27,913 nt of DNA from NCBI GenBank assembly GCA_039698075.1, contig JBDKTJ010000100.1, positions 1 to 27,913 on the forward strand, written 5' to 3'. The stretch comes from JAJFVC01 sp039698075. GTDB lineage: Bacteria > Planctomycetota > Planctomycetia > Pirellulales > Thermoguttaceae. A program made the position numbers and the translations under genes. The notes under the pieces were generated by a model. The model did not search any database, was not told where the DNA came from, and was given only the letters and a program-made list of their open reading frames with translations. This document shows, piece after piece, positions 1-6,892 of this stretch (positions are counted from its first letter, which is position 1; each line of letters opens with the position of its first letter).

Positions 1-849
1 TACGCCTTCAAGGTGTTCGCGCCGTACCGGCACACGCGCAAAGTGACGGTGTTCGGCTCGGCTCGGACTCCGTCGCAACAGCCGGCCTATCAGCAGGCGT
101 TCGAGTTCGGCCGCCAAATGGCCGAGCACGCGTGGCTGGTCGTCACCGGGGCGGCCAGCGGCATCATGGAAGCCGGGCACGCCGGGGCGGGCCGCGATCA
201 TTCGATGGGCCTGAACATCCTGCTCCCGTTCGAGCAATCGACCAATCCGATCATCGCCGGCGATCCGAAGCTGGTCTACATGAAATACTTCTTCACCCGC
301 AAACTGATGTTCGTCAAGGAGAGCGACGCGTTCTGTCTGATGCCGGGCGGATTCGGCACGCTCGACGAAGGCATGGAGGTGCTGACGCTGCTGCAAACCG
401 GCAAACACGACATGATGCCCGTGGTGCTTCTGGACGAACCGGGCGGCGACTATTGGGCCGGGTTCGATCGGTTCGTCCGCGCGCAGTTGCTCGACCGCGG
501 CATGGTCAGCCCTGAAGATCTTTCGCTCTACCGCATCACGGACCGCTGCGAGGAGGCGGTCGAAGAAATTTTGCGGTTCTATCGGATCTATCACAGCATG
601 CGGTACGTGCGAAACCAATTGGTGTTTCGCCTGCACCAAGCGCCCGACGCTCGACAGTTGGAGACCATCAACGACCGCTTCAGCGACCTGGTGACCGAAG
701 GCCGATTCACCGTGAGCGGACCGCTGTCCGAGGAGGCCGAAGAAACCGAATTGGCCGAAATGCCGCGGCTGGTATTCCATTTCAACCGCCACGATTTCGG
801 CCGCCTGCGACAGTTGATCGATTTTGTGAATCGGGAGATTAGGGATTAA
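1..849 (+). CDS. LOG family protein (TIGR00730-like Rossmann fold), 5' end outside window
   Basis: The reading frame is open from base 1 (Tyr-Ala-Phe-Lys precede the first possible GTG at 13), so the true start lies upstream and this is the C-terminal part, at least 282 residues. The protein shows the LOG/lysine-decarboxylase-like signature PGGFGTLDEGME (bases about 343-378), the nucleotide-binding and catalytic motif of this family, plus the early Rossmann strand VTVFGSART and the TGAASGIMEAG segment. Characterised LOG proteins release cytokinin-type bases from nucleoside monophosphates (phosphoribohydrolase activity); in bacteria the real substrate is often unknown. The C-terminal 80 or so residues extend beyond the compact LOG core and I do not recognise them. 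The stop codon and last residues are encoded by a heptamer repeat (837-849). Family assignment is firm; substrate is not known. Confidence 0.9.
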   Translation, partial: YAFKVFAPYRHTRKVTVFGSARTPSQQPAYQQAFEFGRQMAEHAWLVVTGAASGIMEAGHAGAGRDHSMGLNILLPFEQSTNPIIAGDPKLVYMKYFFTRKLMFVKESDAFCLMPGGFGTLDEGMEVLTLLQTGKHDMMPVVLLDEPGGDYWAGFDRFVRAQLLDRGMVSPEDLSLYRITDRCEEAVEEILRFYRIYHSMRYVRNQLVFRLHQAPDARQLETINDRFSDLVTEGRFTVSGPLSEEAEETELAEMPRLVFHFNRHDFGRLRQLIDFVNREIRD

Positions 850-894
850 AGCACGAGACCGAGTCTTCCTTCTAATCCCTAATATCTAATCCCT
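837..894. repeat. Heptamer repeat (GGGATTA type) forming an 11-bp inverted repeat
   Basis: The + strand reads GATTAGG GATTAAA at 837-850, and TAATCCC TAATATC TAATCCC at 873-893, a clear 7-bp period. ATTAGGGATTA (838-848) is the exact reverse complement of TAATCCCTAAT (873-883), giving an 11-bp stem with a 24-base loop. No T-run follows the stem, so it is not a classical intrinsic terminator, but it sits exactly between two genes and includes the stop codon of the upstream one. Related G-rich heptamers occur at 2603-2630 and 19567-19587. Confidence 0.7.
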
Positions 895-904
895 CCTCAC
901 TCCT

Positions 905-2929
905 ATGCCTACGGATTGGCGACAATTTCAAACGGACAATTTCGACGCGCCCGCGGTGGTCGATCCGCGACGGCGCATGGCGATCTTCTTGATGGGCTTC
1001 TTGCTGTTGGCGCTGGTTGTGTTTGGGCGGACGGTGCAGTTGGAGGTGACTCAAGGCCCGGCGTTTCGGCGGTTGGCCGCGCGTCCGATCGAAAAAAAGA
1101 TCGCGTTGCCGGCGCCGCGCGGGCGGATTGTGGATCGGCGCGGCATGGTGTTGGCCTGCGATCGGACGGTCGAGGCCGTGGCGGTCCACTATCGTTGGCT
1201 TGAGCAGCCGCCCAATCCGCGTTGGCTTCGCAACATGGTCCGCTCACGGCTGTCCAAGGCCGATCGAAAAAATCCGGAGCGTGTGGCGGCCGAACGAGCC
1301 CGGCTGCTGGCCGAACGCGACGAGACCGCCCGGCGATTGGCCCGGCTTTGCGGCATTTCGTTCGACCAATGGACGCGACGCACGCAAGCGATCCAGGCCC
1401 GGGTGGAACGCATCGCCGATCGGGCGAATCGCCGCCGTGACCCGTCGCCCGACCGCGACGAGAGGGACGTTTCTTGGGCGTTGCGCATGCGACGGCTGTT
1501 GTTGGACGATCCGCCGCCGCCGAGGATCGTCGTCGCCGAGGAGCTTGACTATCATGTCGTGGCCGACGACGTGTCCCGTGCGGTCGTGTCGGAGATTCGC
1601 AGCCATGCCGACCGATTTCCCGGCGCGAAAACGGTCGAGTTGGTCCGACGCGCCTATCCCGGCGGCACGCTGGCCGCTCCGTTGCTTGGGCATCTCGGGC
1701 CCGGCGACGACGACAAACAGGTCGGGCGGATGGGCGTCGAGCGGCAGTTCCAGTCGCGCTTGCAGGGCCGCGACGGCCAACGCATCGAGCGGACCGATCG
1801 CAGCGGGCGAATGTTGGGCGCTGAGGACGTCCGACAACCGACGCCCGGCCAAGACGTTCGGCTGTCGATCGACGCCGAGCTGCAACGTTCGGCCGAGGAA
1901 CTGCTGGCCGACGGGCTGCGTCGCCGCGCGATCGGGTCCGACGCGTCCAGCTCGGGCGGGGCGATCGTCGTGATGGACGTTCACGGCGGATCGCTGTTGG
2001 CGTCGGCCTCCGCGCCGACGTTCGATCCGAATTGGTTTTCCGGCGGATGCTCGGAGCAGGTGGCGTCGGTGTTGGCGGATCGGTCCCATCCGCTGTTGAA
2101 TCGGGCCGTGCAAATGGCGATTCCGCCCGGCTCGACGTTCAAAATCGTCACGGCCGTCGCACTGTTGGAGTCGCCGGGGTTCGATCCGCAAAAATCGTTC
2201 TTCTGCCAAGGTTTTTTGAGCCGGCCCGACCGGCAACGTTGCGAGATTTTCGTGCGTGAGGGCATCGGCCACGGCGACGTGACGCTCGCGGACGCCCTTT
2301 GCACCAGTTGCAACGTCTATTTTTTTCACTTCGCCGATCGACTGGGTCCGGAACCGCTGACGGCCTGCGCCGCGCGTTTTGGATTCGGGCGGCCGACCGG
2401 CGTCGATCTGCCCGGCGAGGCGTCCGGCACGCTCCCGTCGCCCGACAACATCGCGAAACTTGAAGGCCACGCTTGGCGCAAAAGCGACACGCAATCGCTG
2501 GCGATCGGCCAAGGCTCGCTCACCGTGACGCCGATGCAGATGGCGTGCATGATGGCGTCTGTGGCCAATGGCGGCGATCGCGTCGTGCCGCATGTGACGG
2601 ACGAGGGACGAGGGGCGAGGGACGGGGGGCGAAACGACACGGGGTCGATGCGGGTGTTGCGGGATGGGCTGCGTCGCGTGGTGTCCGACCCGCGCGGCAC
2701 CGCGCACGCGACGGTCGACCTGAGTTCGACGGCGATTGCCGCCAAGACGGGCACGGCCGAGACGGGCGAAGGACGCCCCAGCCACGCATGGTTTGTCGGT
2801 TACGCGCCGGCCGACGATCCCAAGCTGGTGTTTGTCGTCGTCTTGGAAAACGCCGGCGACGCCGCCACCGCCGCCGGTCCGATCGCCAAGCGTCTGGTTG
2901 TGCGGATGGAGCAATTGGGACTGTTGTAG
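905..2929 (+). CDS. mrdA: Penicillin-binding protein 2-type peptidoglycan D,D-transpeptidase
   Basis: A 674-residue class B PBP, which cross-links peptidoglycan stem peptides in the periplasm. One N-terminal membrane anchor is at residues 25-41. The dimerisation-domain motif APRGRIVDRRGMVLACDR follows at about residue 70. The transpeptidase motifs are all present: STFK with nucleophile Ser410, SCN at 468-470, and KTG at 614-616. The length and the early RG-I-DR-G motif favour PBP2 (elongation) over FtsI, but no rodA or mreCD is nearby, so the symbol is tentative. The ATG at 905 lies 10 bases after the heptamer repeat, without an obvious Shine-Dalgarno sequence. Residues about 567-576, between SCN and KTG, are encoded by tandem G-rich heptamers and make an Arg/Gly/Asp-rich loop that I would expect to be missing in relatives. 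The 3' end has a diverged copy at 4647-4718. Confidence 0.92.
   Translation: MPTDWRQFQTDNFDAPAVVDPRRRMAIFLMGFLLLALVVFGRTVQLEVTQGPAFRRLAARPIEKKIALPAPRGRIVDRRGMVLACDRTVEAVAVHYRWLEQPPNPRWLRNMVRSRLSKADRKNPERVAAERARLLAERDETARRLARLCGISFDQWTRRTQAIQARVERIADRANRRRDPSPDRDERDVSWALRMRRLLLDDPPPPRIVVAEELDYHVVADDVSRAVVSEIRSHADRFPGAKTVELVRRAYPGGTLAAPLLGHLGPGDDDKQVGRMGVERQFQSRLQGRDGQRIERTDRSGRMLGAEDVRQPTPGQDVRLSIDAELQRSAEELLADGLRRRAIGSDASSSGGAIVVMDVHGGSLLASASAPTFDPNWFSGGCSEQVASVLADRSHPLLNRAVQMAIPPGSTFKIVTAVALLESPGFDPQKSFFCQGFLSRPDRQRCEIFVREGIGHGDVTLADALCTSCNVYFFHFADRLGPEPLTACAARFGFGRPTGVDLPGEASGTLPSPDNIAKLEGHAWRKSDTQSLAIGQGSLTVTPMQMACMMASVANGGDRVVPHVTDEGRGARDGGRNDTGSMRVLRDGLRRVVSDPRGTAHATVDLSSTAIAAKTGTAETGEGRPSHAWFVGYAPADDPKLVFVVVLENAGDAATAAGPIAKRLVVRMEQLGLL
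2603..2630 (+). repeat. Tandem G-rich heptamer inside the PBP gene (GGGRCGA type)
   Basis: Four consecutive 7-bp units GAGGGAC, GAGGGGC, GAGGGAC, GGGGGGC run through the coding sequence without breaking the frame, encoding an Arg/Gly/Asp-rich stretch. The sequence has four runs of three or more G separated by short spacers, so it also fits the general G-quadruplex pattern. It shares the period and G-run of the intergenic repeats at 837-894 and 19567-19587. Confidence 0.75.
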
Positions 2930-3025
2930 TCCACTTTTCCGAAAAAAATATTGAAGGCGAGGCTTCTTCGTGATAAAAAGAAACAAAGCAGAAGGCTCGT
3001 TGGACATTTTTAGGGAGGCCACGGC

Positions 3026-4519
3026 ATGAAAAAGACGCGTATCTTGATCGGCTTCGCCACCGTGTTTTTTGGGCTCTTGACGCTGGCGGCGTCGGCATGG
3101 GAACTGCCGACCCTATCGGAAACCGACAAGCCGTTCACGTTTGTTGTTCTGGGCGACACGCACTACACGTGGCCCGATTTGCGGGCGGCGGCACTGGTGC
3201 ATTCCATGGGCGACGACATCAAGAGCGTCCACCCCTCGCCGGCCTTTGTCTGCCAAACGGGCGACTTGGTGAACCGGGGCAATAAGGAAGAGCTCGCGTT
3301 TGTGATGAAAGACCTGTTTGAAGCGTTTCGCCTGCCGATCTTCGTCGCTCGCGGCAACCATGATGGGCAGGTGGTGTATAGAGAGACGGTCCTGCCCATC
3401 TTGGCGACGCGACTCGGCACGTCGCTCTCTCGAAACTTCTACGCGTTTCGTTACGGCAACTCCTGCTTTGTATTTCTCGACTATCATCCTCGGAGCTACA
3501 CGGAGCAGAGCCAATTTCTCGAGGATGCTTTGGTTCAAGCCGGCAAAACGCCCGGCATCGAACATGTCTTTGTCTTTTGTCATTATCCGCTTTGGCCGGT
3601 GATCCGTGCCGGCTTCTATGAACCGAAGCTTGCCGAGTCGCTTCTGTCGGTATTGCGGAAGCACCCGGTGGACGCCTTTTTTTGCGGGCATACGCACAAC
3701 ACCGTGGTGTGCGTGCGGCGCATGGAGAACGTCAAGATCACCCAGATCCAAGGCGTCGCGGCCCATTCGGGACCACGATTCATGCCGATCGCGGAATGCC
3801 GGGCCAATTTGCTTCCGCCAGACGAGTTGGCCTATTGCTGGGGTTATGCCGAACGATACGAGCCGCAGGCCACCGCGAGTGCGGTGATGGGAAGCAAGCG
3901 ACAAGCCTGTTGCTTTTGCGTTGTCGTCGACGGCCGGAAGGTGGACGTTCAGTGGCGCTCGCCGGGCCGTGGCGTTGTGAGGGAATTCGAGTGGCAAGAG
4001 CCGGCGAATCTTCGCGACCTGAAAACGCCCAAGTCCGAATCGGCCGTCCCCGTGACCGAGGCCATGCTCAAACAGGCCACGGCGGCCCGCCTGCTGTTTT
4101 GTCCTTCGGCCAACGATCGCGGGAAGGTCGGTCTGGTGCTCAACGGCGAGGCGGTCGCCCAGACGCAGATCAATCCCGTGCTTGCCCACATGTCGTTTTG
4201 GTTGGATCAACAGATTGTCATTCCCAAAGCGAAACTCGGGTCGTTGCGGCTGGCCAACGAAGTGAAGATCACCAACCCGACGAAAGCGTTATTTGCCATC
4301 GGCAACGCTCGATTGGAGATCACCTTGGCCGACGGCCGCAAGGTGCGCACGACGGTTTCGCCCAAAATGTTCTTTTCATCGACCGAAGCCGAGGCCCAGT
4401 CGGCGAGTCCCGAGGGCGTCGAACCGGCAGGCTGGCGTCTCGCCCCTCGCCACATGATTCAGGCCGTCAGGCTTGGAGAGGTTTTAGGACCCATCGTGCT
4501 GAAGTTCCCGGAACGCTAG
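3026..4519 (+). CDS. Secreted calcineurin-like metallophosphoesterase
   Basis: A 497-residue exported protein. The start is supported by AGGGAGG at 3012-3018, 7 bases before the ATG. Residues 1-24 form a signal peptide ending near ASA-W. The full set of dinuclear-metal motifs is visible: GDTH (Asp44, His46), GDLVNRG (Asp80), GNHD (Asn111, His112), His186 in FCHYPLW, and GHTH (His222, His224). It therefore should hydrolyse a phosphomonoester or diester outside the cytoplasm; the substrate cannot be read from sequence. Residues about 300-497 form a second, probably beta-rich region with no motif I recognise. The gene stands alone, between the intact PBP gene and a relic of a PBP 3' end, and one counted line (3481-3540) is about 52% GC, against about 68% in one line of the PBP gene (1681-1740). 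Confidence 0.9.
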   Translation: MKKTRILIGFATVFFGLLTLAASAWELPTLSETDKPFTFVVLGDTHYTWPDLRAAALVHSMGDDIKSVHPSPAFVCQTGDLVNRGNKEELAFVMKDLFEAFRLPIFVARGNHDGQVVYRETVLPILATRLGTSLSRNFYAFRYGNSCFVFLDYHPRSYTEQSQFLEDALVQAGKTPGIEHVFVFCHYPLWPVIRAGFYEPKLAESLLSVLRKHPVDAFFCGHTHNTVVCVRRMENVKITQIQGVAAHSGPRFMPIAECRANLLPPDELAYCWGYAERYEPQATASAVMGSKRQACCFCVVVDGRKVDVQWRSPGRGVVREFEWQEPANLRDLKTPKSESAVPVTEAMLKQATAARLLFCPSANDRGKVGLVLNGEAVAQTQINPVLAHMSFWLDQQIVIPKAKLGSLRLANEVKITNPTKALFAIGNARLEITLADGRKVRTTVSPKMFFSSTEAEAQSASPEGVEPAGWRLAPRHMIQAVRLGEVLGPIVLKFPER

Positions 4520-4646
4520 TGAGGCAGTTTTCAGAGGCTGGTCAGCAGGCGTCAGACGGAGATGTCCACCTAACGTCTGTAAATTCACGATGAGCGGCGA
4601 TCGGTCGAGGTCTGCTTGTCTCGACGCCGAGGCAGAGGGTAGGATT
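4520..4646. other. Spacer after metallophosphoesterase with two small hairpins
   Basis: No gene is seen. CAGACG near 4554 can pair with CGTCTG near 4574, and GTCGAG (4604-4609) pairs exactly with CTCGAC (4620-4625). Either could end transcription of the upstream gene, but neither has a T-run, so they are not called as terminators. Confidence 0.35.
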
Positions 4647-4718
4647 ATGGTCGCCACCGCCGCCGGTCCCATCGCAAAACGTCGGGTCGCGCGGATGGAA
4701 CCGTTGGGGGTGTTGTGA
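4647..4718 (+). pseudogene. Relic of a PBP2 gene 3' end (last 22 or so codons)
   Basis: ATG-GTC followed by ATAAGPIAKR then RVARMEPLGVL and a stop matches the PBP C-terminus at 2858-2929 (ATAAGPIAKR, LVVRMEQLGLL, stop) without gaps. By hand, 12 of 66 bases differ over 22 codons, and six of the changed codons are synonymous. Homology to the PBP tail ends just upstream. The 24-codon frame could be translated but has no ribosome-binding site, and its stop region contains the Shine-Dalgarno sequence of the next gene. It is most simply the surviving end of a second PBP gene, or a displaced end left by an integration event. Confidence 0.7.
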
Positions 4719-4729
4719 AGGAGATTCCG

Positions 4730-5671
4730 ATGCACGGCGATTTTCGGCCCGGAAAATTGGTGCGGAATACGCTGTTGGTCTGTTTGGTCTTTTTTGCCAG
4801 CATGATGGTCAGTTCTCTTGGCCTCCTGGAAGGTTCATGGTGGTTTGGCTTGGCGTTGTCCGCGTTTTGGTTTGGTTGGGTCGTCACGACCGTCTGGGGG
4901 TTGCTGGCTTATCGACGAACCGTGATTCGTCTAGACGAGGATGGGATCGCCAAGCAGGGTATTTGGCGAACGAAAGCCATCCGTTTCGTGGAGGTTGTGG
5001 ATGTGAATTGGCGAATCGGCCCCGCAGTCACCTTGCGGTCGTCTTCCGAAAAAATCCGCGTGGATTTGGACGAGTATGTTTCGGAGCATCGTCAACGACT
5101 GATTCATGCCATTCATTTTTCGACGCCGCGAGCCGTTCAACGAAATTGGCCTTCGTTCTGTTATCGCATTGCCATTCCACTTTGGAAGGACATCGACCGG
5201 CCGCCGCTGCAAGAGAATGAATTCTTGTTGACGCGGCGGCGCTACCGTCGCATCTTCGTTCCAACTCTTTTGCTGACCATGGCGTTGGGCGTTTGGTTTT
5301 CTTGGCAACTCCAAGAGGTCCGCTGGCTTCTGTATCCACTTCCTTTCGTGCTGCTTTGGGGCCTCGTGCATGTGACGACGCCCGCGAAAGGGCAGATTGT
5401 CCGAAAAACGCCGCGTGACTTTCGGTTTGTGGCAGAGTTGATCGTTGTGGGGGGTGGCATTGCGGCCATTGTCTGCCTATTGGAACATTTCCAAATCCAT
5501 TTGCCTTGGTTCGATTTCTGGATAGGTGCGACGGCCTTGTTGGGAGTAGGGTTGATGGTGATGAGCGCCTGCCGCCACGAACGGCGACAGTGGCGCAATC
5601 GGCAGCAAGAAACGCAGTTGGCAGCCGATGAATGGGAACGTCAAACCGTGGATTATTTTCGAGAGGGATGA
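4730..5671 (+). CDS. Uncharacterised six-helix membrane protein with a PH-like segment
   Basis: A 313-residue protein I do not recognise. The start ATG at 4730 is preferred over the GTG at 4715 because AAGGAG sits at 4718-4723, 6 bases upstream of it. Hydrophobic segments lie near residues 13-33, 37-60, 174-191, 195-212, 233-252 and 262-280. Between the second and third is a soluble stretch (about 62-130) with the pattern RTVIRLDEDGIAKQG followed by alternating strands, reminiscent of the bacterial PH domains of YdbS-like membrane proteins; that likeness is inference from pattern only. The C-terminus is charged and probably cytoplasmic. Two counted lines are 50% and 57% GC, lower than the PBP line counted. 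It converges on the nitroreductase gene. Confidence 0.75.
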   Translation: MHGDFRPGKLVRNTLLVCLVFFASMMVSSLGLLEGSWWFGLALSAFWFGWVVTTVWGLLAYRRTVIRLDEDGIAKQGIWRTKAIRFVEVVDVNWRIGPAVTLRSSSEKIRVDLDEYVSEHRQRLIHAIHFSTPRAVQRNWPSFCYRIAIPLWKDIDRPPLQENEFLLTRRRYRRIFVPTLLLTMALGVWFSWQLQEVRWLLYPLPFVLLWGLVHVTTPAKGQIVRKTPRDFRFVAELIVVGGGIAAIVCLLEHFQIHLPWFDFWIGATALLGVGLMVMSACRHERRQWRNRQQETQLAADEWERQTVDYFREG

Positions 5672-5727
5672 GTTTGGTTGGGTGCAAGCGTGACCACGGC
5701 ATCCGCGCTTCTGGGGCACGCTGCTTC

Positions 5728-6624
5728 TTAGGCGAATCGGACGGACGCCAAGCGGCGACGGACTCCGCGTTGGAAGGTCTCTTGAGAATGGCCTAGCACG
5801 AGCCCCAGGCCGAATTTGTTTTTGGATGGCACGCCGTATTTTTGTTTGAACCGCTTGTCGTGGCTCAATCCGGCGGTGGTGCCGAGCATGCAGGAGCCCA
5901 GGCCCAGCGATTCGGCCGCCAGCATCGCGTATGTGGCGGCGATGTGGGCGTCGGCCCCGTCGCTCTCCGGACCGTAATGGAACAGCAGCGCGGCCGGCGC
6001 GTCGTAGGTGAAATCGTCGCGGCCTGCAGCTCGTTCGGCGACAATCGCTTGCAGCAGCGGCCGGACGAAATCGCGCATCGCCCGATGGTTCTCCTTGCCG
6101 AGCAACGGTCGCATTAGCGTCAACGTGACGGGGTGAAGCAGCCAGCCCAGACGCGCGAACGCCGCGCAGGCGTCTTCGGAAAACGCCTGGACGCGATCGC
6201 GCCCGTGAAACGCCAACACGCCGACGTCGCTCGGCGGGATGCCCATCGGCGCGGTCGTGGTCGCTTCGAGAATTCGATCCAGCGTGGCGCGATCGACCGG
6301 CTCGGGCGTGAAGCGGCGGATGCTGCGGCGCGATTGCAGGAGCGCCTGGAGTTGGTCGGCCGAGGCTCGCGAGTCCTTTGGCGGCAACGTCACGGCGTCG
6401 TCGCCGGTCATGCCGCGTCCGCGAACGGTGATGCAGTCGGTCGGGCAGCCGGCCACGCAATGGCCGCAGGCGATGCAGCCCAAGAACGAGCCCGCGACGA
6501 CCCGGGCCTTGCCGTTTTCCAACTGAAACATCTGGTCGGGACAAAGCCGGGTGCAAAGTCCGCAGCCGGTGCACGCGGCCGCGTCGATGGTCGGCGTGCC
6601 TTTTTCGGTTAGATCGAGACTCAT
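5728..6624 (-). CDS. Ferredoxin-nitroreductase fusion protein (2[4Fe-4S] plus FMN nitroreductase domain)
   Basis: A 298-residue flavoprotein. The start at 6624 is chosen because a perfect AGGAGGT stands 9 bases upstream on the minus strand; the frame stays open to 7011, but that would run into gyrA. Two ferredoxin cysteine motifs bind two [4Fe-4S] clusters: Cys18-21-24-28 and Cys50-53-56-60. The rest (about residue 85 onward, RRSIRRFTPEPVD) is a nitroreductase-fold domain expected to bind FMN. Fusions of this type probably pass electrons from the clusters to the flavin to reduce an unknown substrate, and are common in anaerobes as well as aerobic planctomycetes. It is divergent from gyrA and convergent with the membrane protein gene; neither neighbour suggests a substrate. 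Confidence 0.9.
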   Translation of the reverse strand: MSLDLTEKGTPTIDAAACTGCGLCTRLCPDQMFQLENGKARVVAGSFLGCIACGHCVAGCPTDCITVRGRGMTGDDAVTLPPKDSRASADQLQALLQSRRSIRRFTPEPVDRATLDRILEATTTAPMGIPPSDVGVLAFHGRDRVQAFSEDACAAFARLGWLLHPVTLTLMRPLLGKENHRAMRDFVRPLLQAIVAERAAGRDDFTYDAPAALLFHYGPESDGADAHIAATYAMLAAESLGLGSCMLGTTAGLSHDKRFKQKYGVPSKNKFGLGLVLGHSQETFQRGVRRRLASVRFA

Positions 6625-6763
6625 GGCGTGCAGACCTCCTGGGTTGTGGTTGGAAATTGGCATCTTGCCACACGGGCCGAATTCTGACCAGGGCGGTCGA
6701 AAAGTCGCAATGCAACTTGTTGTGCGCCAATGGGATGTGACAATAGTTTTTCGGGCGAGGGCG

Positions 6764-6792
6764 TTGTGGTCCGCCGCGGAAAGGGGTATACT
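6764..6792 (+). promoter_or_regulatory. Candidate sigma-70 promoter for gyrA
   Basis: TTGTGG (6764-6769), a 17-bp spacer and TATACT (6787-6792) lie about 100 bases before the gyrA start. The -10 box has five of six consensus bases and the spacer is ideal; the -35 box is weak (three of six). Confidence 0.5.
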
Positions 6793-6892
6793 AAAGCCTG
6801 TGTGTTGTGGGAGGGTGTGAAATCGTTGCAACACCTTGTCTGAAAAGGGTTTAAGACGACGGTTCACAGGTTTTTCAGCGAAAGGAAATGCG

